From positions 62,001-126,000 of the forward strand of contig JACJXH010000002.1 in NCBI GenBank assembly GCA_020636745.1: a stretch of DNA of 64,000 bases. Direction: 5' to 3'. How positions within the stretch are numbered: the first letter of the stretch is position 1; every line of letters starts with the position of its first letter. The notes below the pieces were generated by a model. That model saw nothing but the letters and a program-made list of their open reading frames with translations, was not told the DNA's origin and ran no database searches. Positions 1-7,916 of the stretch are shown in pieces. Made by a program: the position numbers and the translations under genes. Source of the stretch: Lentimicrobiaceae bacterium. GTDB taxonomy: Bacteria > Bacteroidota > Bacteroidia > Bacteroidales > Lentimicrobiaceae.

Positions 1-638
1 CTCAGCTCCAGACTCATGGCATGGTAGTTTTTAAAGCCAAGCTCCTGTGCTATCTGGTTCCTGACTTTTACCAATGCAATAATATCTGCTGAAACAACCT
101 GCCCGATTTTTTTATGACCTTCCCACGCACTCTGCAGTTCGGCACTGTTGGTTGATGTTTTCAGTAACTCTTCCACATCATTATCAGATAGTTGCCTGCC
201 ATTCACATCGGCACGGAAATTTGAGTATTTCTTCTCAATTTCCACTTCCATTTTAATGCGTTTGGCCAGAAGTGTTGTGTCAATCTGATTGCTCAGATAA
301 GCTGTATACAATACATCCAGTTGACGTTTTAGCATGGTGTCGGTCACTGCTTCCGACTCTTTTATTTTTTTGAGCAACGCAAAGTCTTCTTTACTGGTAT
401 AAATGCTGTTTAACTGAAACTGTAGCTGCTCTGACTTTGCATAATCTTCGTCGTTGCCTGAGATGGATGCATTCCAGTAAGCAATGTAAGCGTCACGCTG
501 AAGTGGTTCAACACGGGCTTCCCAGTCCGCAATAAACTGTTTTAATTCCTGTTCCATTTTTTCTTTTTTGTTGCTGCAACCTCCGGCAATCAATAGCAGG
601 CTTAAGAGTGGCAGCAAAAGGTTTAATGTGCGTTTCAT
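1..638 (-). CDS. M2-type peptidyl-dipeptidase lipoprotein, N-terminal part (cut by window edge)
   Basis: The reading frame opens at an ATG at 638 and runs without a stop to the window edge, giving about 212 residues. The first 20 residues are a hydrophobic signal ending in Ala-Gly-Gly before Cys21, a plausible lipobox, so the protein is probably a lipoprotein of the periplasm or outer membrane. The following helical sequence (for example DWEARVEP, AYWNASISG) resembles the N-terminal half of M2 peptidyl-dipeptidases (angiotensin-converting-enzyme family). Those are zinc enzymes that remove dipeptides from peptide C termini. The HExxH zinc motif would lie beyond the window and is not seen. The family call is by resemblance from memory; a lipoprotein of unknown function is the alternative. 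It is transcribed away from cysS. Confidence 0.6.
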   Translation of the reverse strand, partial: MKRTLNLLLPLLSLLLIAGGCSNKKEKMEQELKQFIADWEARVEPLQRDAYIAYWNASISGNDEDYAKSEQLQFQLNSIYTSKEDFALLKKIKESEAVTDTMLKRQLDVLYTAYLSNQIDTTLLAKRIKMEVEIEKKYSNFRADVNGRQLSDNDVEELLKTSTNSAELQSAWEGHKKIGQVVSADIIALVKVRNQIAQELGFKNYHAMSLEL

Positions 639-834
639 ATATGATTTATTAAGGTTATCCGGATGTTGATTATCAATGCCTGGTGTGAAAGTTAAGGACT
701 TTGGTTAAAACCTTGCAATTGGCAGGCAAAAATGCCAAATGTAAAGATTGCGTCCCAAAGCAATTCATTTCAGGCAAAATCATGCAGTGTTAATCTTCAC
801 CGCGATTTGATAAATCAACGATTGCAATCTGTTT

Positions 835-2304
835 TTAATCAAGGCTCCAGGTTGCTCCCTCTTTGGTGTCTTTAACGCTGATGCCAATTTTGGTAAGTTC
901 GTTGCGGATTTTATCAGCCGTTGCAAAGTCTTTTGCAGCCTTGGCATTAGCTCGCAGTTCAAGCACCAGTTGCATTACACTTTCAAGGCCGGCATTATTT
1001 TGCGCAGAGGATTCTTCCTGTTTCAAGCCCAGTATTTCACCGATAAAAGTGTTGAAGGTTTCGCGTAAGAGTTCAAGATCGCCGGCTGTGAGACTTTCTT
1101 TTTTGTCGTGAACCGAATTGATAATCCTCACTCCTTCAAACAGGTTTGCGATTACAATAGGGCTGTTAAAATCATCATTCATGGCCTCATAGCAGTTATT
1201 TTTGAGTTTAACCACGTCCGAAGTAGACAATGCTGAAGGAACAAGTTTTTCGAGGGTTGCCCATGCTTTCATCAGGCGATCAAGTCCTTTTTCAGCAGCC
1301 ATGAGCGCGTCATTGGAAAAATCAAGTGTACTGCGGTAGTGTGCCTGGAGAATGAAGAAACGGATAGTCATGGCGCTGTAAGCTTTGGTCAGCGAGGAGT
1401 GTTCACCACTAAAAAACTCGCCCAAAGTAATGAAATTGCCCAGCGATTTGCCCATTTTCTGACCATTGATGGTAATCATGTTGTTATGCATCCAGTATTT
1501 AACCGGATCGGTGTGGTTGGCTGCCACACTTTGTGCAATTTCCGACTCATGATGCGGGAACATCAGGTCCATACCACCGCCATGAATGTCGAAGCGTTCG
1601 CCAAGGTAACGGGCACTCATGGCCGAACACTCAAGATGCCACCCCGGAAATCCGTCGCTCCATCTGGAAGGCCAGCGCATGATATGTTCAGGCTGCGCCT
1701 TTTTCCACAAGGCAAAATCAAAAGGATTGTGTTTTTCATCCTGGCCATCCAACTCACGGGTATTCGACATCAAATCCTCCAGCACGCGTCCTGATAATTT
1801 GCCATAGTGATATTGCTTATTGTATTTTTCAACATCGAAGTAAACAGATCCTTCGCTTTCATAAGCCATTCCCGATTCCAAAATGCTGTCGATCATGCTG
1901 ATTTGCTCAATAATATGACCCGAAGCACGTGGTTCGATGCTCGGACTTAGCACATTCAGGCGATCCATATCGCGGTGATAGCGATCGCTGAAATATTGCA
2001 CTACTTCCATGGGCTCAATCTGATCGAGGCGGGCTTTTTTGGCAATTTTATCCTCGCCGGCATCTGCATCATTTTCCAGATGGCCCACATCGGTTATGTT
2101 GCGAACATAGCGCACTTTGTATCCGAGGTGCCTCAGATAACGGAATACCAAATCGAAAGTGATGGCCGGTCTGGCGTGACCCAGATGGGCATCGCCATAT
2201 ACAGTCGGACCACACACATACATGCCTACATGAGGACTGCTGATAGGTTCGAATAGTTCTTTTTTACGGCTTAACGTGTTGTGAATATAGAGTTTATGTT
2301 CCAT
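835..2304 (-). CDS. cysS: Cysteinyl-tRNA synthetase
   Basis: Charges tRNA-Cys with cysteine in the cytoplasm (class I synthetase, monomeric). The protein has 489 residues, close to the usual 460-500. Cys31 (MYVCGPTVY) is the first zinc ligand. The HIGH signature is HLGH at residues 40-43 and the KMSKS loop is KMGKS at 283-287. GWHLECS and HHESE supply the remaining zinc-site region. The C-terminal quarter is the helical anticodon-binding part. The start is an ATG at 2304; a possible -7 box lies about 20 nt upstream. No neighbour appears co-transcribed: the gene downstream is separated by about 200 nt. Confidence 0.97.
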   Translation of the reverse strand: MEHKLYIHNTLSRKKELFEPISSPHVGMYVCGPTVYGDAHLGHARPAITFDLVFRYLRHLGYKVRYVRNITDVGHLENDADAGEDKIAKKARLDQIEPMEVVQYFSDRYHRDMDRLNVLSPSIEPRASGHIIEQISMIDSILESGMAYESEGSVYFDVEKYNKQYHYGKLSGRVLEDLMSNTRELDGQDEKHNPFDFALWKKAQPEHIMRWPSRWSDGFPGWHLECSAMSARYLGERFDIHGGGMDLMFPHHESEIAQSVAANHTDPVKYWMHNNMITINGQKMGKSLGNFITLGEFFSGEHSSLTKAYSAMTIRFFILQAHYRSTLDFSNDALMAAEKGLDRLMKAWATLEKLVPSALSTSDVVKLKNNCYEAMNDDFNSPIVIANLFEGVRIINSVHDKKESLTAGDLELLRETFNTFIGEILGLKQEESSAQNNAGLESVMQLVLELRANAKAAKDFATADKIRNELTKIGISVKDTKEGATWSLD

Positions 2305-2323
2305 GAGCGCAATATTGTTGTTG

Positions 2324-2331
2324 CAAAATTA
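2324..2331 (-). promoter_or_regulatory. Candidate -7 box for cysS
   Basis: On the minus strand this reads TAATTTTG, matching the Bacteroidota TAnnTTTG -7 element, 20 nt upstream of the cysS ATG. No TTTG -33 box was seen at the expected distance, so the call rests on one element and position. Confidence 0.4.
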
Positions 2332-2401
2332 TTAAAAATCCATCCAATCTATGGTATATTACCTGATTTACAGCTGCAAAAGTTAATATGACTGCCAGGG
2401 C

Positions 2402-3349
2402 TTAACCTGCATTCAATGAAGCATCATCAGGCTTTATTTGACAAGGTGTAGCGTCACACCGGGTTTTATATACCATAAAAAGCAAAGTCAGGCATACAAT
2501 GGCTGATGCCATTATCCAAACAGATGAATCGGATTTACCCAGATTTTCAGCGCTGATGGTGGTAAATCCGTTTGCATAAAGATATGAAGCCACTACAACC
2601 ATCGTATTGTTGATAAAATGCGCCATAGCCGGAATCCAGAAGGAGCCAGACCAAACAAAAAGATAACCAAAAGCCAGACCAAGGAGCAGTCGTGGAAAAA
2701 AGCCAAAAAACTGGAGATGCAATGCACTGAAAAGGACAGCTGAAATGATTACCGGAAGATGTATGCCTTTGAATATTTTTCTGAAAATTCCAATCAGAGC
2801 TGACCGAAAAAGCAGTTCTTCGCCAATGGCAGGAAGCAGTCCAATCATAATGATGTTCATGACCAGTCCCCAGGGGCTGCTTACCATGAGAAATTTTTCA
2901 GTCAGTTGTGAAGCGGCCTCCTCGGCGCTGCGCATCCAGTTATCGAGGCCCGAAAGCCACTGGGGCAGGCTCAGGCCTTCATTCCATTCAATAAGAAAGC
3001 CTATAGCAGGCCCTGCAGCAGCCATAATAAGTACTGTAAAAAGGATATGAACCCGTCGGGGCTTGTTGAATCCCAGAAACTGTGCAGGATTGCTTTCGCT
3101 GAGTCTGGCCCATAACAAAGGGGGCAGAATAAAAAAACCTATCTGGTTGATAATTTGCGTCAAGCGGATAAAATGGAGACTGATTGCCTGTGAATCAGCC
3201 GATGGCGAAAGCACATGAGGCCCCCAAATGGCGATAGCTGCAAGGTAAGCCACCGCCAGCGACAAAATTCCACTGAGCATGACAATCAAAATCAGGAGAA
3301 ATATCTGCGTGCCGGCAGAAAGCCCGCGGAAGGATAGCAACAGTCGCAT
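2402..3349 (-). CDS. CPBP-family intramembrane metalloprotease
   Basis: A polytopic membrane protein of 315 residues with about eight hydrophobic segments. It carries the CPBP (CAAX protease and bacteriocin-processing, formerly Abi) signatures: the paired glutamates and arginine of EExxxR at Glu177/Glu178 and Arg182 (GEELLFRS), a His211-containing second motif (FSALHLQFF), and a third histidine near the C terminus (AMAHFINN). Members of the family cleave peptides within the membrane; bacterial substrates are usually unknown and none can be inferred here. The start is an ATG at 3349, about 70 nt from the divergent dusB start, so the two genes probably share an intergenic promoter region. Confidence 0.88.
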   Translation of the reverse strand: MRLLLSFRGLSAGTQIFLLILIVMLSGILSLAVAYLAAIAIWGPHVLSPSADSQAISLHFIRLTQIINQIGFFILPPLLWARLSESNPAQFLGFNKPRRVHILFTVLIMAAAGPAIGFLIEWNEGLSLPQWLSGLDNWMRSAEEAASQLTEKFLMVSSPWGLVMNIIMIGLLPAIGEELLFRSALIGIFRKIFKGIHLPVIISAVLFSALHLQFFGFFPRLLLGLAFGYLFVWSGSFWIPAMAHFINNTMVVVASYLYANGFTTISAENLGKSDSSVWIMASAIVCLTLLFMVYKTRCDATPCQIKPDDASLNAG

Positions 3350-3418
3350 AGCTGATTAAAAATTTCGTTATTTTGCAGTGAAAATTCAGCAACAGAACAA
3401 ACGGTAAAAGTAGTATAA

Positions 3419-4399
3419 ATGAAGATAGGAGAGATAGAAGCGGGCGAGTTTCCGATTATGCTGGCTCCGATGGAGGATATTTCCGATCCTCCGTTCAGGC
3501 AGATTTGCCGGAAATTGGGAGCCGATGTTGTTTTTACTGAGTTTATTTCATCCGAAGGGCTTATCCGCGATGCAGCCAAGAGCCTGCACAAGCTTGATTT
3601 TTCGGAAGAGGAAAGACCTGTGGGGATACAGATTTTCGGGCATAATGTTGAATCTATGGTGATGGCCGCCAGAGTGGCCGATGAAGCCAATCCCGATTTT
3701 ATTGATTTGAATTTCGGGTGTCCGGTAAGGAAAATTGTAAACAAGGGTGGTGGTGCTGCCTTGCTTCGCAACCTTCCGTTGATGCTTCAAATTACCAACG
3801 AAGTGGTAAAGGCTGTTTCACGACCTGTAACCGTGAAAACCCGACTGGGCTGGGATGAAAGTTCCAAGCCCATTGTGCAGTTATCCGAACAGTTGCAGGA
3901 TGCTGGTATCAGTGCCATTACCATTCATGGCCGTACACGGGCCCAACTCTACAGCGGAGCAGCTGACTGGACGCTGATTGGCGAGGTTAAAAACAATCCG
4001 CGTATGGTAATTCCGGTCATTGGCAATGGAGACATCATTGATGGCCAGTCGGCCCTTGAAAAGAAAAATCAAACCGGGGTTGATGGTATGATGATTGGTC
4101 GTGCAGCCACCGGTAACCCATGGATATTCAGAGAGGTAAAGCATTATTTAAAAACCGGAGCCCTGCTTGCCGGGCCATCACTTCAGGAGAGGCTCGACAT
4201 TTGCCGCCAGCATCTGCTGACATCTGCCAGCTGGAAAGGCGAATATTCAGCATTACTCGAAACACGCAGGCATTACCCTCATTATTTTAAAGGTTTGCCC
4301 GATTTTAAACCTTACCGCATGAGATTGATGACCTCGGTTAAAATGGAAGAGGTATTAAGCACCCTCGATGAAATCGCATCAGCATATATGCCTCGCTGA
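3419..4399 (+). CDS. dusB: tRNA-dihydrouridine synthase B
   Basis: FMN-dependent enzyme that reduces uridines in the D-loop of tRNAs with NADPH. The 326-residue protein has the TIM-barrel FMN domain, with MLAPMED at residues 14-20 and the catalytic cysteine in the LNFGCPVRK motif (Cys101). KTRLGW and the HGRTRAQLYSG motif that binds FMN phosphate follow, and a helical tRNA-binding C-terminal domain ends the chain. Length and motif order fit DusB. The start is an ATG at 3419. It precedes the response-regulator gene by about 115 nt and is probably a separate unit. Confidence 0.95.
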   Translation: MKIGEIEAGEFPIMLAPMEDISDPPFRQICRKLGADVVFTEFISSEGLIRDAAKSLHKLDFSEEERPVGIQIFGHNVESMVMAARVADEANPDFIDLNFGCPVRKIVNKGGGAALLRNLPLMLQITNEVVKAVSRPVTVKTRLGWDESSKPIVQLSEQLQDAGISAITIHGRTRAQLYSGAADWTLIGEVKNNPRMVIPVIGNGDIIDGQSALEKKNQTGVDGMMIGRAATGNPWIFREVKHYLKTGALLAGPSLQERLDICRQHLLTSASWKGEYSALLETRRHYPHYFKGLPDFKPYRMRLMTSVKMEEVLSTLDEIASAYMPR

Positions 4400-4484
4400 A
4401 GCTTAAAATTTAATTTTCTGAATCATCCTGACAATAGCCTAAAACTAAATAAATGAAAATGATGTATTCATAATTTTATTTCAA

Positions 4485-4492
4485 TATATTTG
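4485..4492 (+). promoter_or_regulatory. Candidate -7 box for the sigma-54 response regulator
   Basis: TATATTTG matches TAnnTTTG and lies 23 nt before the ATG at 4516. No -33 TTTG was found at 19-21 nt, so support is partial. Confidence 0.4.
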
Positions 4493-4515
4493 TATCAAGC
4501 CTAAAATATTGAGAA

Positions 4516-5865
4516 ATGACTTCAGATCCATTGAAAATATTTATAGTTGAAGATGATGTTATTTTTGCCAAAATTATGTCACATCATCTTTCTCTTAATC
4601 CGGAATATAACGTTGAAATCTATCCGGATGGCAGAAGTCTGATCAAAAATCTTTATAAAAATCCTACTCTTATCTCTCTGGACTACAACCTGCCCGATAT
4701 GACGGGTCTGGAAGTGCTCAAGCAAATAAGAGAATTTAATCCTGATTTGCCTGTGGTCATTGTTTCAGGCCAGCAGGATGTAGGTACCGCCATTGAGCTG
4801 CTGAAAAAGGGGGCTTATGATTATGTGCTTAAAGATCAGGATACCAAGGAACGGTTATGGAACATCATTAAGAATATCCGTGAGAATGTTAAACTCAGGC
4901 AAAAAATAGCCGACCTGGAAGAGGAAATAGGCAAAAAATATGAATACAGCAACCTGATTAAGGGAAACAGCCCGGCAATTTCAAAAGTTTTTACATTGAT
5001 TGAAAAGGCTTCACGAACCAATATTACCGTTTCAATATATGGTGAAACAGGTACTGGTAAGGAGCTGGTTGCCAAATCTATCCACCATGCGTCATCACGC
5101 AGCAAAAAACCTTTTGTGGCGGTAAATGTTACAGCTATACCTAAGGAATTGATTGAAAGTGAGATGTTTGGCCATGAAAAAGGTGCTTTTACAGGAGCCA
5201 ACAACCGGCGTATTGGCCGTTTTGAAGAGGCCAACCATGGCACTATTTTTCTGGATGAAATTGGCGACATGGACATGAACATGCAATCAAAACTATTGCG
5301 TGTTTTGCAGGAAGAAGAGGTTACCCGTGTGGGCGGCAGCGAAAATGTGAAACTGGATGTCAGGGTGATTGTAGCCACACATAAGAACCTTCTTGAACTT
5401 GTGCGTAAGGGCGAGTTTCGCGAAGATTTGTACTATCGTTTACTTGGACTTCCGGTAAATTTGCCGCCTTTGCGCGAAAGAGGTAACGACATTGCCTTGT
5501 TGGCCCGCTTTTTTGTAGATGATTTTTGTGTGAAAAACAAAATGAAAAAACTTTCTATCACCTCCAAAGCGGTCGAAAAACTTCAGAAATATCATTTTCC
5601 GGGCAACGTACGTGAGCTTAAGGCAATTATGGAGCTGGCTGCTGTGATGACCAATACAGACAATATTGAAGAGTCGGATATTTCGTTTAGCTCAACAGGA
5701 TCATCACAGGATTTTCTTTACGAGGAAACAACCCTTGAAGAATACAACAAAAAGATTATCAATCACTTTATGCAGAAGTATAACAATAAAGTGCGCCTGG
5801 TAGCTCAGAAACTCAATATTGGTAAAACCACCATTTACCGGCTCATGAACGAAGGAAAACTCTGA
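4516..5865 (+). CDS. Sigma-54-dependent response regulator (NtrC family)
   Basis: A 449-residue two-component transcription activator. Residues 1-120 form a receiver domain with the phospho-acceptor Asp56 (ISLDYNLPD). A short coiled-coil linker (about 125-145) leads to the AAA+ sigma-54 activator domain: Walker A GETGTGKE at 176-183, the GAFTGA loop that contacts sigma-54 at 223-228, and Walker B FLDE at 245-248. Residues 420-449 are a Fis-type helix-turn-helix (VAQKLNIGKTTIYRLM). No histidine kinase gene is adjacent, so this is an orphan regulator and its signal and targets are unknown. No -24/-12 sigma-54 promoter was identified confidently in the window. Confidence 0.95.
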   Translation: MTSDPLKIFIVEDDVIFAKIMSHHLSLNPEYNVEIYPDGRSLIKNLYKNPTLISLDYNLPDMTGLEVLKQIREFNPDLPVVIVSGQQDVGTAIELLKKGAYDYVLKDQDTKERLWNIIKNIRENVKLRQKIADLEEEIGKKYEYSNLIKGNSPAISKVFTLIEKASRTNITVSIYGETGTGKELVAKSIHHASSRSKKPFVAVNVTAIPKELIESEMFGHEKGAFTGANNRRIGRFEEANHGTIFLDEIGDMDMNMQSKLLRVLQEEEVTRVGGSENVKLDVRVIVATHKNLLELVRKGEFREDLYYRLLGLPVNLPPLRERGNDIALLARFFVDDFCVKNKMKKLSITSKAVEKLQKYHFPGNVRELKAIMELAAVMTNTDNIEESDISFSSTGSSQDFLYEETTLEEYNKKIINHFMQKYNNKVRLVAQKLNIGKTTIYRLMNEGKL

Positions 5866-5937
5866 AATCAGCGGATTCTTTGATGGTTTACTTTCTGTTT
5901 CTCAGCCATTTTTGACAAAATCTGATTTCCGATTTTT

Positions 5938-6567
5938 CTAAAGGAGATTGCTGATATCAAGTCCCGATGACAAATGGAAGGCATGAATCCCTTCAAGGCG
6001 AGCCGCTTCAACATGTACGAGCGTATCATCAATAAAAAGTGTTTCAGAAGGATTCAGATCTGCATCACCAAGCACATGTCTGAAGATTGCTGCATCAGGT
6101 TTTACCATCCCCAACTGATGCGAAAACCAAAGCTTTTCAAATAATTGGTCCAACCCAAAACCGTATTCGCTTTCAAACCGCTTCATAAAACAATCATAGT
6201 GAATCTGGTTGGAGTTTGACAGTAGAAACAGCCGATAACTCTGTCGAAGCTCTTGCAGCTTTTCAACCCTCTTCATTGGAAAATCAAGTAACAGGGCATT
6301 CCAGGCCTGGTCAATCTGTTGTGGTGTAATCCCTGGAACAAGCATTTGCATGGCTACTTTTCTAAACTCATCAGGCGAAACAGAACCTTTTTCCAATCCT
6401 ATCAATAAATCAGAACTGCTTCGACTTCCCCAAAAATCGATACCATCGCGCACACCCAGGTCAGAAAAAGCGCTGGCACTAAGCAATGGATTGATATTCA
6501 GTAGTACATTGCCAAAATCAAAAATGATGTTTTTTATTCCGTTCAGGTTAATCATTGTTTTTTTCAT
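5938..6567 (-). CDS. HAD-superfamily phosphatase, YihX-like
   Basis: A cytoplasmic haloacid-dehalogenase-type phosphatase of about 209 residues. Motif I is IIFDFGNVL with nucleophile Asp17; the usual second Asp is replaced by Gly, as in the YihX group. Motif II is LLSNSN, motif III contains GMVKPD and motif IV is LFIDD. YihX-type enzymes act on sugar phosphates such as glucose-1-phosphate, but the substrate here is unproven. The reading frame extends to a TTG at 6597. The ATG at 6567 is preferred because AAAGAG lies just upstream; another ATG at 6555 is possible. Confidence 0.85.
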   Translation of the reverse strand: MKKTMINLNGIKNIIFDFGNVLLNINPLLSASAFSDLGVRDGIDFWGSRSSSDLLIGLEKGSVSPDEFRKVAMQMLVPGITPQQIDQAWNALLLDFPMKRVEKLQELRQSYRLFLLSNSNQIHYDCFMKRFESEYGFGLDQLFEKLWFSHQLGMVKPDAAIFRHVLGDADLNPSETLFIDDTLVHVEAARLEGIHAFHLSSGLDISNLL

Positions 6568-6642
6568 AAACTCTTTATTCGTGAAAGAATGGGTCAAAGC
6601 TAAAAAAAAGAAGCCGACTGCTTTTATTTTTTAATTATTTTG

Positions 6643-6650
6643 TACATTTG
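6643..6650 (+). promoter_or_regulatory. Candidate -7 box for the tRNA gene
   Basis: TACATTTG matches TAnnTTTG and lies 41 nt upstream of the mature tRNA 5' end, a reasonable distance for a short 5' leader. The -33 region is T-rich but has no exact TTTG. Confidence 0.45.
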
Positions 6651-6691
6651 CAATCCCTTAGTAAAACAAGGGATGTGGTAAATTGCCGCAA

Positions 6692-6765
6692 GGGCCTATA
6701 GCTCAGTTGGTTAGAGCACCTGACTCATAATCAGGTGGTCCCTGGTTCAAGTCCAGGTGGGCCCA
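6692..6765 (+). tRNA. tRNA with CAT anticodon (elongator Met or lysidine-type Ile2)
   Basis: A complete 74 nt cloverleaf. The acceptor stem pairs 6692-6698 with 6758-6764 (one G-T pair) and the discriminator is A6765. The anticodon stem is CCTGA/TCAGG with loop CTCATAA and anticodon CAT at 6726-6728. The T-arm is CCTGG/CCAGG around TTCAAGT. It is not the initiator: position 1 pairs with 72 and the anticodon stem lacks three G-C pairs. Sequence alone does not separate tRNA-Met from tRNA-Ile2, whose C34 is modified to lysidine. CCA is not encoded (CAA follows). Its 3' half is the template for the four tRNA-like tails in the downstream array. Confidence 0.95.
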
Positions 6766-6777
6766 CAAACAATAAGA

Positions 6778-6803
6778 GGCTGTCTCAATAGGGGCGGCCT
6801 TTT
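6778..6803 (+). terminator. Rho-independent terminator of the tRNA, repeated in every array unit
   Basis: GGCTGTCTC (6778-6786), loop AATA, GGGGCGGCC (6791-6799), then TTTT. The 9 bp stem uses three G-T pairs. It lies 12 nt after the tRNA and 15 nt before the first GIY-YIG ATG. Equivalent hairpins start at 7166, 7554 and 7941. In the fourth, one G-T pair becomes A-T, so pairing is conserved. Confidence 0.75.
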
Positions 6804-6818
6804 CCATTTACCAAAGGA

Positions 6819-7109
6819 ATGGGTGAATTTTTAGTATATATTCTCTATTCAGAGAAGGAGGATTTTTATTATATAGGTCAGACCGAAAATGTAAACATTC
6901 GGGTACAGGAACATTTACATGGAAAGTATGACAGGGCATTTACCAAAAGAGCAGATGACTGGACTGTGATTCAAACAATCAGCTGCCACAGTAAACAGCA
7001 GGCTATCTGTATTGAACAACACATAAAGAGGATGAAAAGCAGGGTTTATATTGAGAATCTGCAGCGTTATCCTGAGATGGTTGAAAAGTTAATTAAAAGA
7101 TATTCATGA
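6819..7109 (+). CDS. GIY-YIG nuclease-domain protein, copy 1
   Basis: A 96-residue single-domain protein of the GIY-YIG endonuclease superfamily (small stand-alone UPF0213-type members). The first motif strand is VYILYS at residues 6-11 (here Y-I-L in place of G-I-Y). The second, YYIGQ, is at 17-21, the catalytic-type arginine is Arg28 (NIRVQEHL), and the metal-binding glutamate is Glu66 in CIEQHIKR. The key residues are present, so it is probably an active nuclease, but its target is unknown. AAAGGA lies immediately before the ATG. The gene sits in the leader of a terminator-bearing tandem unit, so transcription may come from read-through of the upstream tRNA. Copies 2 and 3 have the same protein sequence. 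Confidence 0.85.
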   Translation: MGEFLVYILYSEKEDFYYIGQTENVNIRVQEHLHGKYDRAFTKRADDWTVIQTISCHSKQQAICIEQHIKRMKSRVYIENLQRYPEMVEKLIKRYS

Positions 7110-7140
7110 AGTCCCTGGTTCATCCCGATAGCTATCGGGA

Positions 7141-7528
7141 CCAGGTGGGCCCACAAACAATAAGAGGCTGTCTCAATAGGGGCGGCCTTTTCCATTTACC
7201 AAAGGAATGGGTGAATTTTTAGTATATATTCTCTATTCAGAGAAGGAGGATTTTTATTATATAGGTCAGACCGAAAATGTAAACATTCGGGTACAGGAAC
7301 ATTTACATGGAAAGTATGACAGGGCATTTACCAAAAGAGCAGATGACTGGACTGTGATTCAAACAATCAGCTGCCACAGTAAACAGCAGGCTATCTGTAT
7401 TGAACAACACATAAAGAGGATGAAAAGCAGGGTTTATATTGAGAATCTGCAGCGTTATCCTGAGATGGTTGAAAAGTTAATTAAAAGATATTCATGAAGT
7501 CCCTGGTTCATCCCGATAGCTATCGGGA
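7141..7528 (+). repeat. GIY-YIG / tRNA-tail tandem unit 2 (388 bp)
   Basis: By eye identical to unit 1 over its whole length, including the terminator hairpin (7166), the nuclease gene and the tail. The palindrome is at 7511-7528. Identity including non-coding parts points to recent tandem duplication. Confidence 0.9.
7207..7497 (+). CDS. GIY-YIG nuclease-domain protein, copy 2
   Basis: Its 96 residues are identical to copy 1, with the same AAAGGA before the ATG and the same catalytic-type residues (Tyr7, Tyr18, Arg28, Glu66). Because the upstream sequence is also identical, expression signals match those of copy 1, except that the preceding tRNA-like tail carries a palindrome instead of a normal T-loop. 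It may be redundant with copies 1 and 3. Confidence 0.85.
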   Translation: MGEFLVYILYSEKEDFYYIGQTENVNIRVQEHLHGKYDRAFTKRADDWTVIQTISCHSKQQAICIEQHIKRMKSRVYIENLQRYPEMVEKLIKRYS

Positions 7529-7916
7529 CCAGGTGGGCCCACAAACAATAAGAGGCTGTCTCAATAGGGGCGGCCTTTTCCATTTACCAAAGGAATGGGT
7601 GAATTTTTAGTATATATTCTCTATTCAGAGAAGGAGGATTTTTATTATATAGGTCAGACCGAAAATGTAAACATTCGGGTACAGGAACATTTACATGGAA
7701 AGTATGACAGGGCATTTACCAAAAGAGCAGATGACTGGACTGTGATTCAAACAATCAGCTGCCACAGTAAACAGCAGGCTATCTGTATTGAACAACACAT
7801 AAAGAGGATGAAAAGCAGGGTTTATATTGAGAATCTGCAGCGTTATCCTGAGATGGTTGAAAAGTTAATTAAAAGATATTCATGAAGTCCCTGGTTCATC
7901 CCGATAGCTATCGGGA
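7529..7916 (+). repeat. GIY-YIG / tRNA-tail tandem unit 3 (388 bp)
   Basis: By eye identical to units 1 and 2. The palindrome is at 7899-7916. The junction to unit 4 differs by a one-base deletion in the A-run after GGGCCCAC. Confidence 0.9.
7595..7885 (+). CDS. GIY-YIG nuclease-domain protein, copy 3
   Basis: Third identical 96-residue copy of the small GIY-YIG protein, with intact active-site-type residues and ribosome-binding context. It is followed by the unit 3 tRNA-like tail and then the diverged fourth unit. Confidence 0.85.
   Translation: MGEFLVYILYSEKEDFYYIGQTENVNIRVQEHLHGKYDRAFTKRADDWTVIQTISCHSKQQAICIEQHIKRMKSRVYIENLQRYPEMVEKLIKRYS

Larger units (their letters stand above)
6753..7140 (+). 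repeat. GIY-YIG / tRNA-tail tandem unit 1 (388 bp)
   Basis: The unit runs from the tRNA T-stem 3' strand (CCAGGTGGGCCCACAA) through the terminator hairpin and the nuclease gene. It ends with GTCCCTGGTTCA (7111-7122), a copy of tRNA bases 6738-6749, plus an 18 bp perfect palindrome (7123-7140). The palindrome takes the place of three T-loop bases. Joined to the next unit, the tail rebuilds the tRNA 3' half. Confidence 0.9.

Noticed and set aside
780..962. A 60-codon minus-strand frame overlapping the end of cysS
   Set aside because: Overlaps cysS in another frame and shows no family resemblance.
1339..1794. A 151-codon open frame antisense to cysS
   Set aside because: It lies wholly inside the real cysS gene and its translation has low-complexity, shadow-frame composition.
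4836..5378. A 180-codon open frame antisense to the sigma-54 regulator
   Set aside because: Ser/Leu/Pro-rich shadow of a conserved coding region; no independent signals.
7111..7155. tRNA-like tails considered as functional tRNAs or tRNA fragments
   Set aside because: They have no D-arm, anticodon arm or 5' acceptor strand, and the T-loop is replaced by a palindrome.
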